This document shows positions 24,826 through 33,655 of a stretch of DNA of 64,000 bases, piece by piece. Each line of letters opens with the position of its first letter. Position 1 is the stretch's first letter. Under the pieces are notes generated by a model, which had not been told where the DNA came from, ran no database searches, and worked only from the letters and a program-made list of their open reading frames with translations. The translations under genes and the position numbers were made by a program. This DNA is from Sutcliffiella horikoshii DSM 8719 (GTDB taxonomy: Bacteria > Bacillota > Bacilli > Bacillales > Bacillaceae_I), in the NCBI GenBank assembly GCA_001648575.1, contig LQXN01000054.1:1-64000 (forward strand). Reading direction: 5' to 3'.

Positions 24826-24919
24826 TCATATGCCCCTTAAAGTTAGTTATTTTTATAATATATGGTTTCATTTTATATTCATACAAGAAGTAATAATAGA
24901 GAAGTAATTATAACTGATG

Positions 24920-25139
24920 CAATGTATAGACAAAGATATTTTTCCTTCAGGAATATGCATTATCCTTATTGATCGTAGTGGAAGGCGCGCAGACTCCAGC
25001 GGGGTGGAGGAACAGATAAGACCCCGCAACAGAGTGAGGAGGCTTACGGACCGCCCGCTGGAAAGCGAAGCGCCTGGAACGAAGATCAACTGTTCCAAAT
25101 GATAACCTAACTAGTGTATATTTATTTGCTACACACTGG
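24920..25139 (+). mobile_element. terminator-associated repeat, type 1, copy 6
   Basis: The left end is AATGTATAGACAAAG and the right end TTGCTACACACTGG. The body contains TTGATCGTAGTGGAAGGCGC, GACTCCAGCGGGG, AAGACCCCGCAACAGAGTG, GAGGAGGCTTACGGACCGCC and GGAACGAAGATCAACTG. It is the only full copy not lying between two obvious terminator stem-loops; it sits between divergent genes. The flanks (AGTAATTATAACTGATG, AGCTATTACAACTATTG) are only weakly alike. Confidence 0.8.
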
Positions 25140-25316
25140 AACAGCTATTACAACTATTGTTCTACGGGTGGTCTATTAGATTTCAATGGTTACTTAGTAT
25201 TCAAGAGGGGAGAAATTTGTTGTTTCTTGACTATTTCTGTCGAAACTATTTCCATTTTAGTTAGTTTCATCCATGATAATTCTTATAGTGAATTTTCCTA
25301 TCTAATGGAGGTAATC

Positions 25317-25514
25317 ATGGTGACGGTAATTGAAAGATTACTATGTATTATTGAATATCGCAAAGAAGAATTAACTAATTTAAGCTTGATTAAAGGAACT
25401 CACGATCCGAGTATTATTAAACTAAGCCAGGAATTAGATAAGTTAATCTATAAATATCAAAAATTAAATTTGTTCTCTAATTCTCAGATGTCAATACATC
25501 TTACAAAAAAGTAA
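25317..25514 (+). CDS. Spo0E-like aspartyl-phosphate phosphatase
   Basis: A 65-residue helical protein, MVTVIERLLCIIEYRKEELT then the motif SQELDKLIYKYQ. The SQELD signature and the two-helix size are those of Spo0E-family phosphatases, which dephosphorylate Spo0A~P and delay sporulation. GGAGG lies 6 nt before the chosen ATG. Earlier starts would add 30 residues with no ribosome site. It is monocistronic. Confidence 0.85.
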   Translation: MVTVIERLLCIIEYRKEELTNLSLIKGTHDPSIIKLSQELDKLIYKYQKLNLFSNSQMSIHLTKK

Positions 25515-25530
25515 TTGATATAAAAGTCAA

Positions 25531-25562
25531 AGAGCTGCTTGATATTATATATCAGCAGCTCT
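25531..25562 (-). terminator. gene-distal copy of the mmsA terminator
   Basis: A 32-nt stem-loop with AGAGCTGCTGATAT and CAAGCAGCTCT arms on the minus strand, followed by TTGACTTTTAT. It differs by one base from 25772-25803. Convergent spo0E-like transcription could also use it. Confidence 0.7.
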
Positions 25563-25771
25563 CGGATACAGTTGATAAACTTTATATATTTTTAGAATTG
25601 AAAGTAACTGTTGATTTTCGTTCCAGGCGCTTCGCTTTCCTGCGGGCGGTCCGGAAGCCTCCTCAGGCTTTCGCCTTGCGGGGTCTTCCATGTCCCTTCC
25701 TCCCGCGGGAGTCTTCGCGCCTTCCACTACAATCAACTGGGTAATGGGTATTCTTTATTGTCTTCACAGTG
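25563..25771 (-). mobile_element. terminator-associated repeat, type 1, copy 4
   Basis: This is 209 bp. On the minus strand it begins CACTGTGAAGACAATAAAG and ends GTTTATCAACTGTATCCG. The body has GTTGATTGTAGTGGAAGGCG, GACTCCCGCGGGAGG, AAGACCCCGCAAGGCG, GAGGAGGCTTCCGGACCGCC and GAAAATCAACAG. It lies exactly between two 32-nt copies of the mmsA terminator stem-loop. Confidence 0.87.
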
Positions 25772-25803
25772 AGAGCTGCATGATATTATATATCAGCAGC
25801 TCT
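25772..25803 (-). repeat. gene-proximal copy of the mmsA terminator stem-loop
   Basis: A 32-nt stem-loop starting 10 nt after the mmsA stop, abutting the repeat end CACTGTG with no T-tract. It is the partner of 25531-25562. Confidence 0.8.
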
Positions 25804-25812
25804 TCTGTCTTT

Positions 25813-27270
25813 TTACCAACGGGCGGTCAGCATTTTTCTTCTTGTATAAAATTCTACTCCGTCTGAACCATTAGCATGAAGATCGCCGTAGAAGGAGTTT
25901 TTCCAGCCGGAAAATGGGAAGAAGGCCATTGGGGCAGGAACACCTATGTTGACACCAAGCATGCCGACTTCAATGTTTTCTCTAAAATAACGGACACTGC
26001 TCCCATTTTGGGTAAATAAGCATGCACCGTTTCCAAAATCAGACTTGTTGGTAAGCTCGATTGCTTCCTCTAAGTTCTTTACGCGAACGATGGATAGGAC
26101 CGGGGCAAAGATCTCTTCCTTCCAGATTTTCATAGTCGGTTGAACATTATCAAAAATAGTCGGGCCGATAAAGTAACCCTTTTCGTGATAGGCTTCGTCT
26201 TTGCGGCCATCGCGGATGAGGGAAGCGCCTTCTTGTTCGCCACTCTCGATATAGCTGCTTGTACGGTCTTTATTTTCCTGGCGGATTACTGGACCTAAGA
26301 AGACATCCTCGTCCATTCCGTTTCCAATGGTCAGCTGGCTTGCCTCATTATTCAATCTCGCAACAAGCTCATCCGCAACAGAGTCCACCGCAACTACAAC
26401 GGAGCACGCCATGCACCTTTCCCCTGCAGAACCGTATGCAGCACCAATGATTTCTTTCACAGCAATCTCAAGATCCGCATCCGGCATGACGATGGAGTGA
26501 TTTTTCGCACCGGCAAGCGCCTGAACTCGTTTGCCTTTTGCTGTCGCAGATTTATAAATATATTCTGCAACTGGCTGGGAGCCAACAAAAGAAATGGCAG
26601 GTACATCGTTATGGTCAATTAGGCTGTTCACTACATCATGGGCACCATGTACAATATTGAATACGCCAGAAGGCAGGCCAGCTTCCGTAAATAATTCTGC
26701 CAGGCGATTCGCTAAGATTGGCGTTCTTTCTGATGGCTTTAGAACAAATGTATTTCCACAGGCAATGGCAAGGGGGAACATCCAGCAAGGAACCATCATC
26801 GGAAAGTTAAAAGGTGTAATGCCGCCAATGACCCCAACAGGATAACGGTACATGCCGGATTCAATATTTGTTGCGATATCTGGAAGTTGCTTACCCATCA
26901 TCAGGGACGGGGCACCTGCAGCGAATTCCACACATTCTATGCCACGTTGTACTTCGCCGTATGCTTCTTTAAAGCTTTTTCCGTTTTCCTGTGTGATCAA
27001 TTTCGCTAACTCATCCCAGTTGTCTATTAAGAGCTGCTGATACTTGAACAACACTCTTGCTCTCTTCGGAACCGGCGTTTTACTCCAGGTCTTGAAGGCT
27101 TCTTTTGCTGCTTGAACAGCTTTGTCCACATCCAATTTAGTGGATATCGGTGTATGTGCAAGCACCTCGCCAGTTGCAGGATTTGGGACAGCGTCGAATT
27201 TTTCCGTATTGGCGTCCACCCATTCCCCATTGATAAAGTTTTTTAATTTGTTTTGTGTTGTTGTTGTCAT
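25813..27270 (-). CDS. mmsA: CoA-acylating methylmalonate-semialdehyde dehydrogenase
   Basis: A 485-residue aldehyde dehydrogenase of the MmsA/IolA group, which oxidises malonate or methylmalonate semialdehyde with NAD+ and CoA to acetyl- or propionyl-CoA. NAD-binding [33 protein letters not shown], the catalytic Cys in [11 protein letters not shown] and the [10 protein letters not shown] segment are all present. The usual general-base Glu is replaced in [15 protein letters not shown] (Asn), as in CoA-acylating members. It lies 35 nt after the alcohol dehydrogenase gene and shares its sigma-54 promoter. Together they could take an alcohol through a semialdehyde to an acyl-CoA; the in vivo substrate is not shown. 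Confidence 0.93.
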   Translation of the reverse strand: MTTTTQNKLKNFINGEWVDANTEKFDAVPNPATGEVLAHTPISTKLDVDKAVQAAKEAFKTWSKTPVPKRARVLFKYQQLLIDNWDELAKLITQENGKSFKEAYGEVQRGIECVEFAAGAPSLMMGKQLPDIATNIESGMYRYPVGVIGGITPFNFPMMVPCWMFPLAIACGNTFVLKPSERTPILANRLAELFTEAGLPSGVFNIVHGAHDVVNSLIDHNDVPAISFVGSQPVAEYIYKSATAKGKRVQALAGAKNHSIVMPDADLEIAVKEIIGAAYGSAGERCMACSVVVAVDSVADELVARLNNEASQLTIGNGMDEDVFLGPVIRQENKDRTSSYIESGEQEGASLIRDGRKDEAYHEKGYFIGPTIFDNVQPTMKIWKEEIFAPVLSIVRVKNLEEAIELTNKSDFGNGACLFTQNGSSVRYFRENIEVGMLGVNIGVPAPMAFFPFSGWKNSFYGDLHANGSDGVEFYTRRKMLTARW

Positions 27271-27305
27271 CTTTCATTTCCCCTTTCACCTTTAGAATCT
27301 ATGAA

Positions 27306-28502
27306 TTAGACTTTCTCTTCCTCAGTGGCAAGTTGATAGTCATAGCAAACATGGTACAGTTCTGCCAACTCCACCTGGGTCGGCACTCTTGGGTTATTTG
27401 CCGGGCTCCCAGAGTCGATTGCGTCTGTTGTCATTTTTGCCACGGCAAGCTGAAATGCTTCTTCATCGATTCCCCAGCCTCTCAAATTAGGAATCTGTAA
27501 TTTTAAGCAAAGCTCTTTAATAGATTGAACCGCAATCTCAGCTGCATCCTTATTGGAAAGGCTTTCATTATTAGGGTTGAAAATCCTTCCGATATCAGCC
27601 AAGCGGTCCACACATGCATCTTGACTGAATTCCAATACCGCAGGCAACAGCATGGCATTTGATATTCCATGTGGCACATGGAACAGCGCCCCTATTGGTC
27701 GGCTCATGCCATGCACTAGACATACAGATGCGTTGGAGAATGCCATTCCAGCCTGAAGCGCCCCCAGACTCATCGCCTCACGCGCATCGATATTTCCCCC
27801 ATCCTTGTAAGCGGTTAAAATATTCTCCACGATCAACCTCATAGCTGACAGGGCTATCGTGTCTGTCATCGGATGTGCTTTTTTGGACAGATAAGCTTCC
27901 ACAGCATGACTCAGGGCGTCCACTCCAGTTGCTGATGTTACATGTTTTGGTGAAGATAAGGTCAGCAAAGGATCGACAATTGCCACATTTGGCATAAAAG
28001 CAGGCTGTTTGATCATCATTTTGACTTCAGTGGAAGAACTCGTGATCACCGTAACATCTGTCGCCTCAGAGCCTGTCCCAGCTGTCGTCGGTATCGCAAT
28101 ATGAGGAACCGGTGCTTGCATTGCGAGCTTCTTTCCACCCATATAGTCGCCAATATAGCCCCCGTTCGTCACAAGAACCGCAATGGCCTTTGCCGTATCG
28201 ATACAGCTTCCTCCACCAACAGAGATGACCAAATCACATTGTTCTTTTTGAAAGATTTCTAACGCTTCTGCTACATAATCATCGGTTGGCTCGGACGCAA
28301 TTCCAAGGTATACGACATTTTGAACATCTGATGCTTCCAAATACTCTCTGCATTCATTGATATATCCCAGTTGGTCCATTATTCGATCACTAATGATCAA
28401 AGCCTTGCTTCCTCTTTGTGCAGCTTCCACTCCAACCTTTTCATAAGAGCCTCTTCCATAAAAAATAGCTTCCGGAACACGAAAAATTGCTGGTTTCTCC
28501 AT
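27306..28502 (-). CDS. iron-containing alcohol dehydrogenase
   Basis: A 398-residue group III dehydrogenase. The Rossmann part has the GGGSCIDTAKAIAVLV nucleotide-binding motif, and HIAIPTTAGTGSEAT follows. The metal site uses the Asp of DALSHAVEAYLS with His in the same helix, plus HGMSRPIGALFHVPHG. These enzymes reduce or oxidise primary alcohols and hydroxyacids such as 4-hydroxybutyrate or 1,3-propanediol. The ATG follows AAAGGGGTGG; a GTG 12 nt upstream is rejected. It is the first gene of the sigma-54 operon. Confidence 0.93.
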   Translation of the reverse strand: MEKPAIFRVPEAIFYGRGSYEKVGVEAAQRGSKALIISDRIMDQLGYINECREYLEASDVQNVVYLGIASEPTDDYVAEALEIFQKEQCDLVISVGGGSCIDTAKAIAVLVTNGGYIGDYMGGKKLAMQAPVPHIAIPTTAGTGSEATDVTVITSSSTEVKMMIKQPAFMPNVAIVDPLLTLSSPKHVTSATGVDALSHAVEAYLSKKAHPMTDTIALSAMRLIVENILTAYKDGGNIDAREAMSLGALQAGMAFSNASVCLVHGMSRPIGALFHVPHGISNAMLLPAVLEFSQDACVDRLADIGRIFNPNNESLSNKDAAEIAVQSIKELCLKLQIPNLRGWGIDEEAFQLAVAKMTTDAIDSGSPANNPRVPTQVELAELYHVCYDYQLATEEEKV

Positions 28503-28540
28503 TGAACTTTCCACCCCTTTTGTTCTGTCACTCTCATACT

Positions 28541-28557
28541 TGCAAAAAGCGTGCCAA
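28541..28557 (-). promoter_or_regulatory. sigma-54 (-24/-12) promoter of adh-mmsA
   Basis: On the minus strand TTGGCACGCTTTTTGCA matches TTGGCAC-N5-TTGCA exactly. The start site would be about 28530, leaving a leader of about 27 nt before the dehydrogenase ATG. Confidence 0.92.
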
Positions 28558-28597
28558 CATGGAAACCCTTACATTCCGGAGTTTTATAATCATACAA

Positions 28598-28647
28598 GTG
28601 TAGCCCCTACACTACAGGTGTAGATATATTGTAGCGAAATCACTACA
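28598..28647. promoter_or_regulatory. upstream activator sites for the sigma-54 regulator
   Basis: Two dyads, GTGTAGCCCCTACAC (28598-28612, perfect 15-bp palindrome apart from the centre) and TGTAGCGAAATCACTACA (28630-28647), share TGTAG/CTACA arms. They lie 40-90 bp upstream of the -24 box and right beside the regulator gene's 3' end, where an enhancer is expected. Confidence 0.75.
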
Positions 28648-28653
28648 CTCTCC

Positions 28654-30444
28654 TCACACGATTCCGTGTTTTCTTAGTTTCTGATAAAGAGTTGTTCGAT
28701 GGATTCCAAGCAATTCTGCAGCCTTGGATTTATTTCCACCAGCTTTCTTTAGTGCCTCATGAATTAATTCCGACTCTTTTTTGTTTCCCAAAAATTTTGC
28801 TTCTTCAAGAAAGCCCCGTTCCTCCTTCGGTTTCGTCGTTTCCAAGCGTTTCAACATATCTGGCAAATGATCATACTCAATCACCTTACCGTCTACAAGT
28901 GTCACCAGTTGCTCGATCGTGTTCACCATCTCCCTGATGTTTCCCCGCCAAGAATATTTAACAAAGGTATTCACTGCTTCAGACGTGAAAATTTTAGCCG
29001 GCATCTGATAACGTTCACATATTTCTCTCAAGTAATAAATCAAAAGGACCGGTATATCCTTTTTCCTTTCACGGAGCGGAGGGATATGCAACTGGATTAT
29101 ATTAAGCCGGTAGTAAAGATCCTCACGAAATTTCCCCGATTCAATCAATTGCTTTAGGTTGCGGTTGGTCGCAGCAATGACCCTTGCATTGATTTGAATC
29201 TTTTTCAGACCCCCTACCCGCTCCGCTTCCTTCTCCTGAAGCACCCGCAATAGCTTTGTCTGCATCACAAGCGGCATATCTCCAATTTCATCGAGAAATA
29301 TCGTCCCGTTGTCGGCAAGCTCGAATTTCCCCGGTTTCCCGCCCTTTCTTGCTCCGGTAAATGCCCCTTCTTCATAGCCAAATAGTTCCGATTCAAAGAG
29401 ATGCTCTGGAATGGCCCCACAATTCACACTAATGAACGGACCTGTTGAAAAGGGACTGAGATGGTGTATGCTTTTAGCAAACATCTCCTTTCCCGTTCCG
29501 CTCTCACCAGTAATCAAGACCGTAGCTGCGGTCCTTGCCGCCTTACGAGCCAGCCTTTTGACTTCCATCACACCATCACTTGTACCAATTATTTGATCAA
29601 TCGTGATTCGGCTGTCTTTTTCCTGTTTTTTAGTCAGCAAGTCTTGTTCCTTTTCCTGATTTCCCTGCAGCTTTTCATAGATTTTATATACTTCTGTCAC
29701 TCCTTCAAATATAAGCATCCCAATAGCCCCAGCAATCCTGCCATCCTGCCAAAGAGGAATCCGATGGACGACCATGTCATGCCCTTGAATGTTTTGGAGA
29801 ACCCCCCTTTCTGCAATTCCCGTTTTCACGGTCTCATGCAGATGGGTATTATCAATTACTTCTGTCACATGCCTCCCGATGGCCTCCTCACGCGAAATTC
29901 CCGTAAACCGGCTATATGCTTCATTAAATTCTTGCAAAATACCATTTTCATCGACTACCGCGATCCCCTCATACGCCGTTTCTAAAATGGCCCCAAGAGC
30001 CCCTGTTGAATGTTGTTGATTCAGTTTATACATATATTTGGACACCCCATCGAGTATATCCCTCGCTGTCAGGATGCCGACAAGCTTGCCGCTTTTATCC
30101 ATCACAGGAAACTGATCATATGGAAGTGATAATATTTGAAGAATGGACTCATCCGGATGGACAATAGCGAGATTTGCCTTTGGAATGCTGCTGATTAATT
30201 CTTCCCCGCCATTACCCTGAGCAAAATAATGAAGGAGTTTTCTCGAAGTAATTATGTTGATTAAATGATTGGCTTCATCCACTACAGGCAGGCTATCCAT
30301 TCGAAAATGCACCATCATCTCCGCAGCCTCTCGCAATGTCTTACCTGGATAAATAGTATAAGGGCTTGGCGTCATCCAATTTTTCACTTGAAAAAGATCT
30401 TCTTGTTGAAAATGCAGCCTTTCATCTAACCTTGATAGAGTCAT
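28654..30444 (-). CDS. sigma-54-dependent activator with CBS pair, PAS and AAA+ domains
   Basis: A 596-residue enhancer-binding protein. Two CBS domains (about 18-135) come first, with MTPSPYTIYPGKTLREAAEM. A PAS domain follows (about 145-255, with EAYSRFTGISREEAIGRHV). The AAA+ domain (about 285-520) has Walker A GESGTGKEMF, the sigma-54 contact loop EEGAFTGARKG and Walker B GTIFLDEIGDM. The C-terminal Fis-type HTH is NKSKAAELLGIHRTTLYQKL. CBS domains suggest adenosine-nucleotide sensing and the PAS a small ligand. It lies upstream of, and in line with, the adh-mmsA operon that it presumably activates. Confidence 0.93.
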   Translation of the reverse strand: MTLSRLDERLHFQQEDLFQVKNWMTPSPYTIYPGKTLREAAEMMVHFRMDSLPVVDEANHLINIITSRKLLHYFAQGNGGEELISSIPKANLAIVHPDESILQILSLPYDQFPVMDKSGKLVGILTARDILDGVSKYMYKLNQQHSTGALGAILETAYEGIAVVDENGILQEFNEAYSRFTGISREEAIGRHVTEVIDNTHLHETVKTGIAERGVLQNIQGHDMVVHRIPLWQDGRIAGAIGMLIFEGVTEVYKIYEKLQGNQEKEQDLLTKKQEKDSRITIDQIIGTSDGVMEVKRLARKAARTAATVLITGESGTGKEMFAKSIHHLSPFSTGPFISVNCGAIPEHLFESELFGYEEGAFTGARKGGKPGKFELADNGTIFLDEIGDMPLVMQTKLLRVLQEKEAERVGGLKKIQINARVIAATNRNLKQLIESGKFREDLYYRLNIIQLHIPPLRERKKDIPVLLIYYLREICERYQMPAKIFTSEAVNTFVKYSWRGNIREMVNTIEQLVTLVDGKVIEYDHLPDMLKRLETTKPKEERGFLEEAKFLGNKKESELIHEALKKAGGNKSKAAELLGIHRTTLYQKLRKHGIV

Positions 30445-30503
30445 GCTAGCCCATCCTTCCGTTGTAATTTTCTAAATTATAACATTTTTCCGGTTTATAA
30501 AAT

Positions 30504-30535
30504 AAAAAAACACCATCCTATGAAGAAAATGGTGT
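30504..30535 (-). terminator. minus-strand intrinsic terminator upstream of the activator gene
   Basis: ACACCAT and ATGGTGT form a stem followed on the minus strand by TTTTTTTATTTT. It would stop read-through entering the activator gene. The rest of 30536-30740 holds no gene I can support. Confidence 0.65.
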
Positions 30536-30756
30536 TAGATTGATTGTTATAGCTTTAAAATGTCTTATTTAATGTTCAGTCCCCTCTCTCCAACTTCTGT
30601 CGGGGCGGAGATTTGCACACTCTGCCTAGCGCTTTTATATTTGGGAATACCGTTATGAGGAGAATACTACTGATATCATGGAGCTGGCGTAGCAATATGG
30701 TGACCTTGCAAAATGGTATATACTATTAATGAAATCCACGTAAAAGGAGATAAATT

Positions 30757-31290
30757 ATGAAGCATAACCGAAAGGTCATTGTATATATTGCAACCAGCCT
30801 GGACGGCTATATCGCAACAAAAGAGGAATCCGTCCATTGGTTAGATGAAACAGAAGCAGCGGGAGATAACGGATTTGCAGCGTTTTACGAAACCATTGAT
30901 ACGGTCATCATGGGGAAAAATACATACGATTGGGTGGTAAATCAAGAGCTAGAGGAGTTTCCATATAAGGGGATGACTTGCTATGTGTACACAAGCTCTG
31001 ACACAGCTGTCAACAATGAGGATGTTACCTTCGTTCAAGGGGAGGTCAGCGAACTTATCCAACAACTTCAACGACAGCCGGGTAAAAATATCTGGATTGT
31101 CGGTGGCGGCGAGCTGCTGCATCACTATATCAAGGAGAACCTGGTCGATGAATATATCATCACCATCGCACCAATCATTCTTGGGAGCGGCATTCCGTTA
31201 TTCAAAGAACTCCAAAGCAATATTCATCTTCAACTAGAGCAAGTGAAAAAGTATGCCCAGTTTGCGGAGCTGCACTTTCTAAAAAAATAA
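30757..31290 (+). CDS. dihydrofolate reductase family protein (RibD C-terminal fold)
   Basis: A 177-residue protein of the DHFR/RibD_C family seen in bacilli as YyaP/YwjB-type proteins. VIVYIATSLDGYIATKEESV gives the N-terminal strand and loop, TVIMGKNTYDWV the second motif and IWIVGGGELLHHYIKENLVD the NADP-binding GGG, then EYIITIAPIILGSGIPLFKE. Such proteins bind NADPH, but the natural substrate of stand-alone members is mostly unknown. AAGGAG lies 7 nt before the ATG. It is a single plus-strand gene between two minus-strand units. Confidence 0.9.
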   Translation: MKHNRKVIVYIATSLDGYIATKEESVHWLDETEAAGDNGFAAFYETIDTVIMGKNTYDWVVNQELEEFPYKGMTCYVYTSSDTAVNNEDVTFVQGEVSELIQQLQRQPGKNIWIVGGGELLHHYIKENLVDEYIITIAPIILGSGIPLFKELQSNIHLQLEQVKKYAQFAELHFLKK

Positions 31291-31323
31291 TTGCAGATTA
31301 CACTTAGTGATCGGGTATGCTGT

Positions 31324-31992
31324 TTATTCTTCCTGATCACTAACGTCTTGCGATTTCTTTTCATTCACCTTATCCTTCATTTCATCAAACTTCTCTTTTA
31401 AATCCTCTGTTAGTTCATCTGGTAAAATTCCTTTTCCGTAAGTGGGACCAATGTTTAGGCTTCCGCTTAAGTCTTTTACACCAAGTTGGGCAATGTTATT
31501 GTATAATTCATATTTATCGATCATCATATGATCCACGTTTATTTCTTGGAACACAATAGGCTGTTTGTCCAAGGATGATTGGTCTTCCACTTTCCTATTT
31601 AATTGTTCCATCTGCTTCATTAGTTGTTTATTTTGCAATTGTTCTTTCTGTAATTGTGTTTCGGTTTCGGATAATCTTCTTTCGAGTGTGATCAGTTTTT
31701 CATTCATTTTTTTAAATTCTTTTTCTTGCTGTTCCATTTTTGTATGTAAAATCGCCTCTATTCTTTTAAATAGAAGCTGATCATTTTTGCCTTCACTTTT
31801 TCTGAAAAAAGCCTTTTCTCCATCTTTTTCAACTTTATTATCATATCGCAATGCGGAAAGATCACCCTCTAATTTCAAAAGTCTCTTTATATGAACCTCT
31901 AATGTATTCACTCTTTTGAACTCTTTTTCCATGTGTTCCATTCTCTTGCTCAGCTTCTCTTTTCCGCTAGTCCAAAATATGCGTCTTCTCAT
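31324..31992 (-). CDS. GerPC-like spore coat protein with long coiled coil
   Basis: A 222-residue protein. Residues about 15-140 form a charged coiled coil (KEFKRVNTLEVHIKRLLKLE; QQEKEFKKMNEKLITLERRL). The C-terminal third contains DKYELYNNIAQLGVKDLSGS and LNIGPTYGKGI, which resembles the C-terminus of GerPC-type proteins. GerP proteins let germinants pass the spore coat. A TTG start 60 nt upstream would overlap the preceding gene; the ATG used follows GGTGAT. It is the last gene of the coat operon. Confidence 0.7.
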   Translation of the reverse strand: MRRRIFWTSGKEKLSKRMEHMEKEFKRVNTLEVHIKRLLKLEGDLSALRYDNKVEKDGEKAFFRKSEGKNDQLLFKRIEAILHTKMEQQEKEFKKMNEKLITLERRLSETETQLQKEQLQNKQLMKQMEQLNRKVEDQSSLDKQPIVFQEINVDHMMIDKYELYNNIAQLGVKDLSGSLNIGPTYGKGILPDELTEDLKEKFDEMKDKVNEKKSQDVSDQEE

Positions 31993-32020
31993 TCGTGCAT
32001 CACCACACTCTTTTAAAATA

Positions 32021-32488
32021 CTATTCGATATCCAATATTTCTTCTCGTTCAAATTTTTTAGGATAGGTGACTACGATTAACCCATGATTAAACTTCGCCC
32101 TTAATGGACTGTCTTCTGTTAAATCCGGCAATTCAATGGACCGCTGAAACTCTCCGTACATCCGTTCTTTTAAAATGGTTTTGTCAGGAGTGAAAGGTAA
32201 AAATGAGTTTCCTTTTATCGTTAATTTGTTTCCGCTAACGGTCAATTGAACATCTTTTTTCTCTAGACCGGGTATTTCGATTAAAAGGACAATCTGTGAT
32301 TGGATGATATACATATCAATAAGCGGGAAATCCTTCTCCTGCCTGGATGGTGGCAGCGGGCTTTCTTCATCTGAGGGATCCTGCATAAATGAGTCCGCTG
32401 ACTTGTGTTCAAAAACATTCGACCAGAAATCACCCACCTGGTATTTCTGCGCAATTTCCATCCACTGTTTTAATTTATCCACATCCAA
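32021..32488 (-). CDS. Hsp20/alpha-crystallin-like spore protein, second copy
   Basis: A 155-residue protein. The N-terminal half is Ser/Asp-rich and the C-terminal half is a small-heat-shock fold (IVLLIEIPGLEKKDVQLTVS, GNKLTIKGNSF, then a FNHGLIVVTYPKK strand). The C-terminal IxI/V anchor is weak (REEILDIE). Coat proteins CotM and CotP of B. subtilis have this fold. The start is a TTG with GGAGGGG 8 nt upstream. The position within a gerP-like operon points to a coat role instead of general chaperoning. Confidence 0.75.
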   Translation of the reverse strand: MDVDKLKQWMEIAQKYQVGDFWSNVFEHKSADSFMQDPSDEESPLPPSRQEKDFPLIDMYIIQSQIVLLIEIPGLEKKDVQLTVSGNKLTIKGNSFLPFTPDKTILKERMYGEFQRSIELPDLTEDSPLRAKFNHGLIVVTYPKKFEREEILDIE

Positions 32489-32585
32489 GGATTTCCCCTC
32501 CTTCAGGCACAATCCACCTCTATAATATTATTTATATTGTAAAATTCACGAATCATTCCTTTGGAAAGGTCAAAGGAAATCTGTA

Positions 32586-33092
32586 TCAGTCTAAATCAGG
32601 CACCTCTATTTCTGTAAATTGCAAATCGATCGCCTTTGGGATTTTCAGCTGCAGAAGTCCATCTCGATACATGATTTTGGCCCCATTCCTTTTTACAATA
32701 GCCGGGAGTATCACGGTGTGTTGATTATTGGTGGTTGGGTAACCGTTGATGGTAACTTGATTGGATGTATAAGATACCTTTATTTGTTTTATTGCGGTTT
32801 TGTCTGGTACCGGTATTTTTACATATACATCATCCAAGGTCTCCACTACTGAAGCATCCAACCCATCGTTTGATGAACCTGGTTCATGCCAATCTTGCTT
32901 GTTGTCTTTTCTTTCTCCGTTATACTCCTGATTTGGATGTAAGTTACTTGTGATGATGTCCAACGGATTTGCCATGGATTTTTGGATGGAGTCCTGTATA
33001 TATTTTTGAATGTCATTTGATTGATTGCTGCTTTGTTTTAACCAATCATCCATGCCGTTTGAAAAAGGAAATTTCGACATAAATGGGAACAT
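32586..33092 (-). CDS. Hsp20/alpha-crystallin-like spore protein, first copy
   Basis: A 168-residue protein. The N-terminal region (SKFPFSNGMDDWLKQSSNQS) is Asn/Gln/Ser-rich and the C-terminal half (from about 88) has the alpha-crystallin pattern: DDVYVKIPVPDKTAIKQIKV, QVTINGYPTT, then YRDGLLQLKIPKA. GGAGG lies 7 nt before the ATG. It is 20 nt downstream of a GerPA/PF-like gene and clearly co-transcribed. Confidence 0.8.
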   Translation of the reverse strand: MFPFMSKFPFSNGMDDWLKQSSNQSNDIQKYIQDSIQKSMANPLDIITSNLHPNQEYNGERKDNKQDWHEPGSSNDGLDASVVETLDDVYVKIPVPDKTAIKQIKVSYTSNQVTINGYPTTNNQHTVILPAIVKRNGAKIMYRDGLLQLKIPKAIDLQFTEIEVPDLD

Positions 33093-33113
33093 ACTAAAAC
33101 CTCCATTATACGT

Positions 33114-33356
33114 TTATAGTTGATTTGCTATCGGCAAAGATGGATTGGCAATCTGATCTTGATCACTAACATCCGGGTCAAACACACAGTTGGCAATCCA
33201 AGAAGTGTTCGGGGAAAAATCTCCAGCCGACAAGCTGATCCCACTATTTTTTGAGTTTGCTGTATGACTGTTATGAACTGCAGCTCCAAAGCTCACACTC
33301 CCGTTGTTGCATACAGTATTAGTTTTGACATTAATGATATTGAAAAAATACGGCAT
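33114..33356 (-). CDS. GerPA/GerPF-family spore germination protein
   Basis: An 80-residue protein. NIINVKTNTVCNNGSVSFGA and HNSHTANSKNSG match the GerPA/GerPF family, short coat proteins needed for germinant access. The tail carries a DPDVSDQDQ segment shared with the gene before it. GAGGTG lies 8 nt before the ATG. Confidence 0.88.
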   Translation of the reverse strand: MPYFFNIINVKTNTVCNNGSVSFGAAVHNSHTANSKNSGISLSAGDFSPNTSWIANCVFDPDVSDQDQIANPSLPIANQL

Positions 33357-33385
33357 CTATTTTCACCTCATTTTCATCCATGAAA

Positions 33386-33628
33386 CTAGAGTTGCTTTGC
33401 ATTCACAACAGCTGGATTTGCAATATCTGTTTGATCATTCACATCAGGATCAATAAACACATTCTCCATTCCTGAGCTTGACGGTGCAAGATCTCCATAT
33501 GAAGCATTCTTCCCTTGAGATTTAGAATTTGCTGTATGCGCATTGTGAAACGATTCACCGATATTAACAGAGCCATTGTTCGTAATATTATTGACCTTCA
33601 TGTTATAAATATTGATGACTGTCGGCAT
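33386..33628 (-). CDS. GerPA/GerPF-family spore germination protein, first in operon
   Basis: An 80-residue paralogue of the next gene: MPTVINIYNMKVNNITNNGS, then NIGESFHNAHTANSKSQGKN and FIDPDVNDQTDIANP. The ATG 7 nt after GGAGG is preferred over the ATG 6 nt upstream. It follows a sigma-K-type promoter, so expression is expected in the mother cell late in sporulation. Confidence 0.88.
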   Translation of the reverse strand: MPTVINIYNMKVNNITNNGSVNIGESFHNAHTANSKSQGKNASYGDLAPSSSGMENVFIDPDVNDQTDIANPAVVNAKQL

Positions 33629-33655
33629 ACCCATTCCTCCTCTCTTTGATTCTTA

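Noticed and set aside
30560-30740. Possible decayed gene (MELA-stop-QYGDLAKWY) before the DHFR-family gene
   Set aside because: Only a few residues with an internal stop and no recognisable relative; not enough to call a pseudogene.
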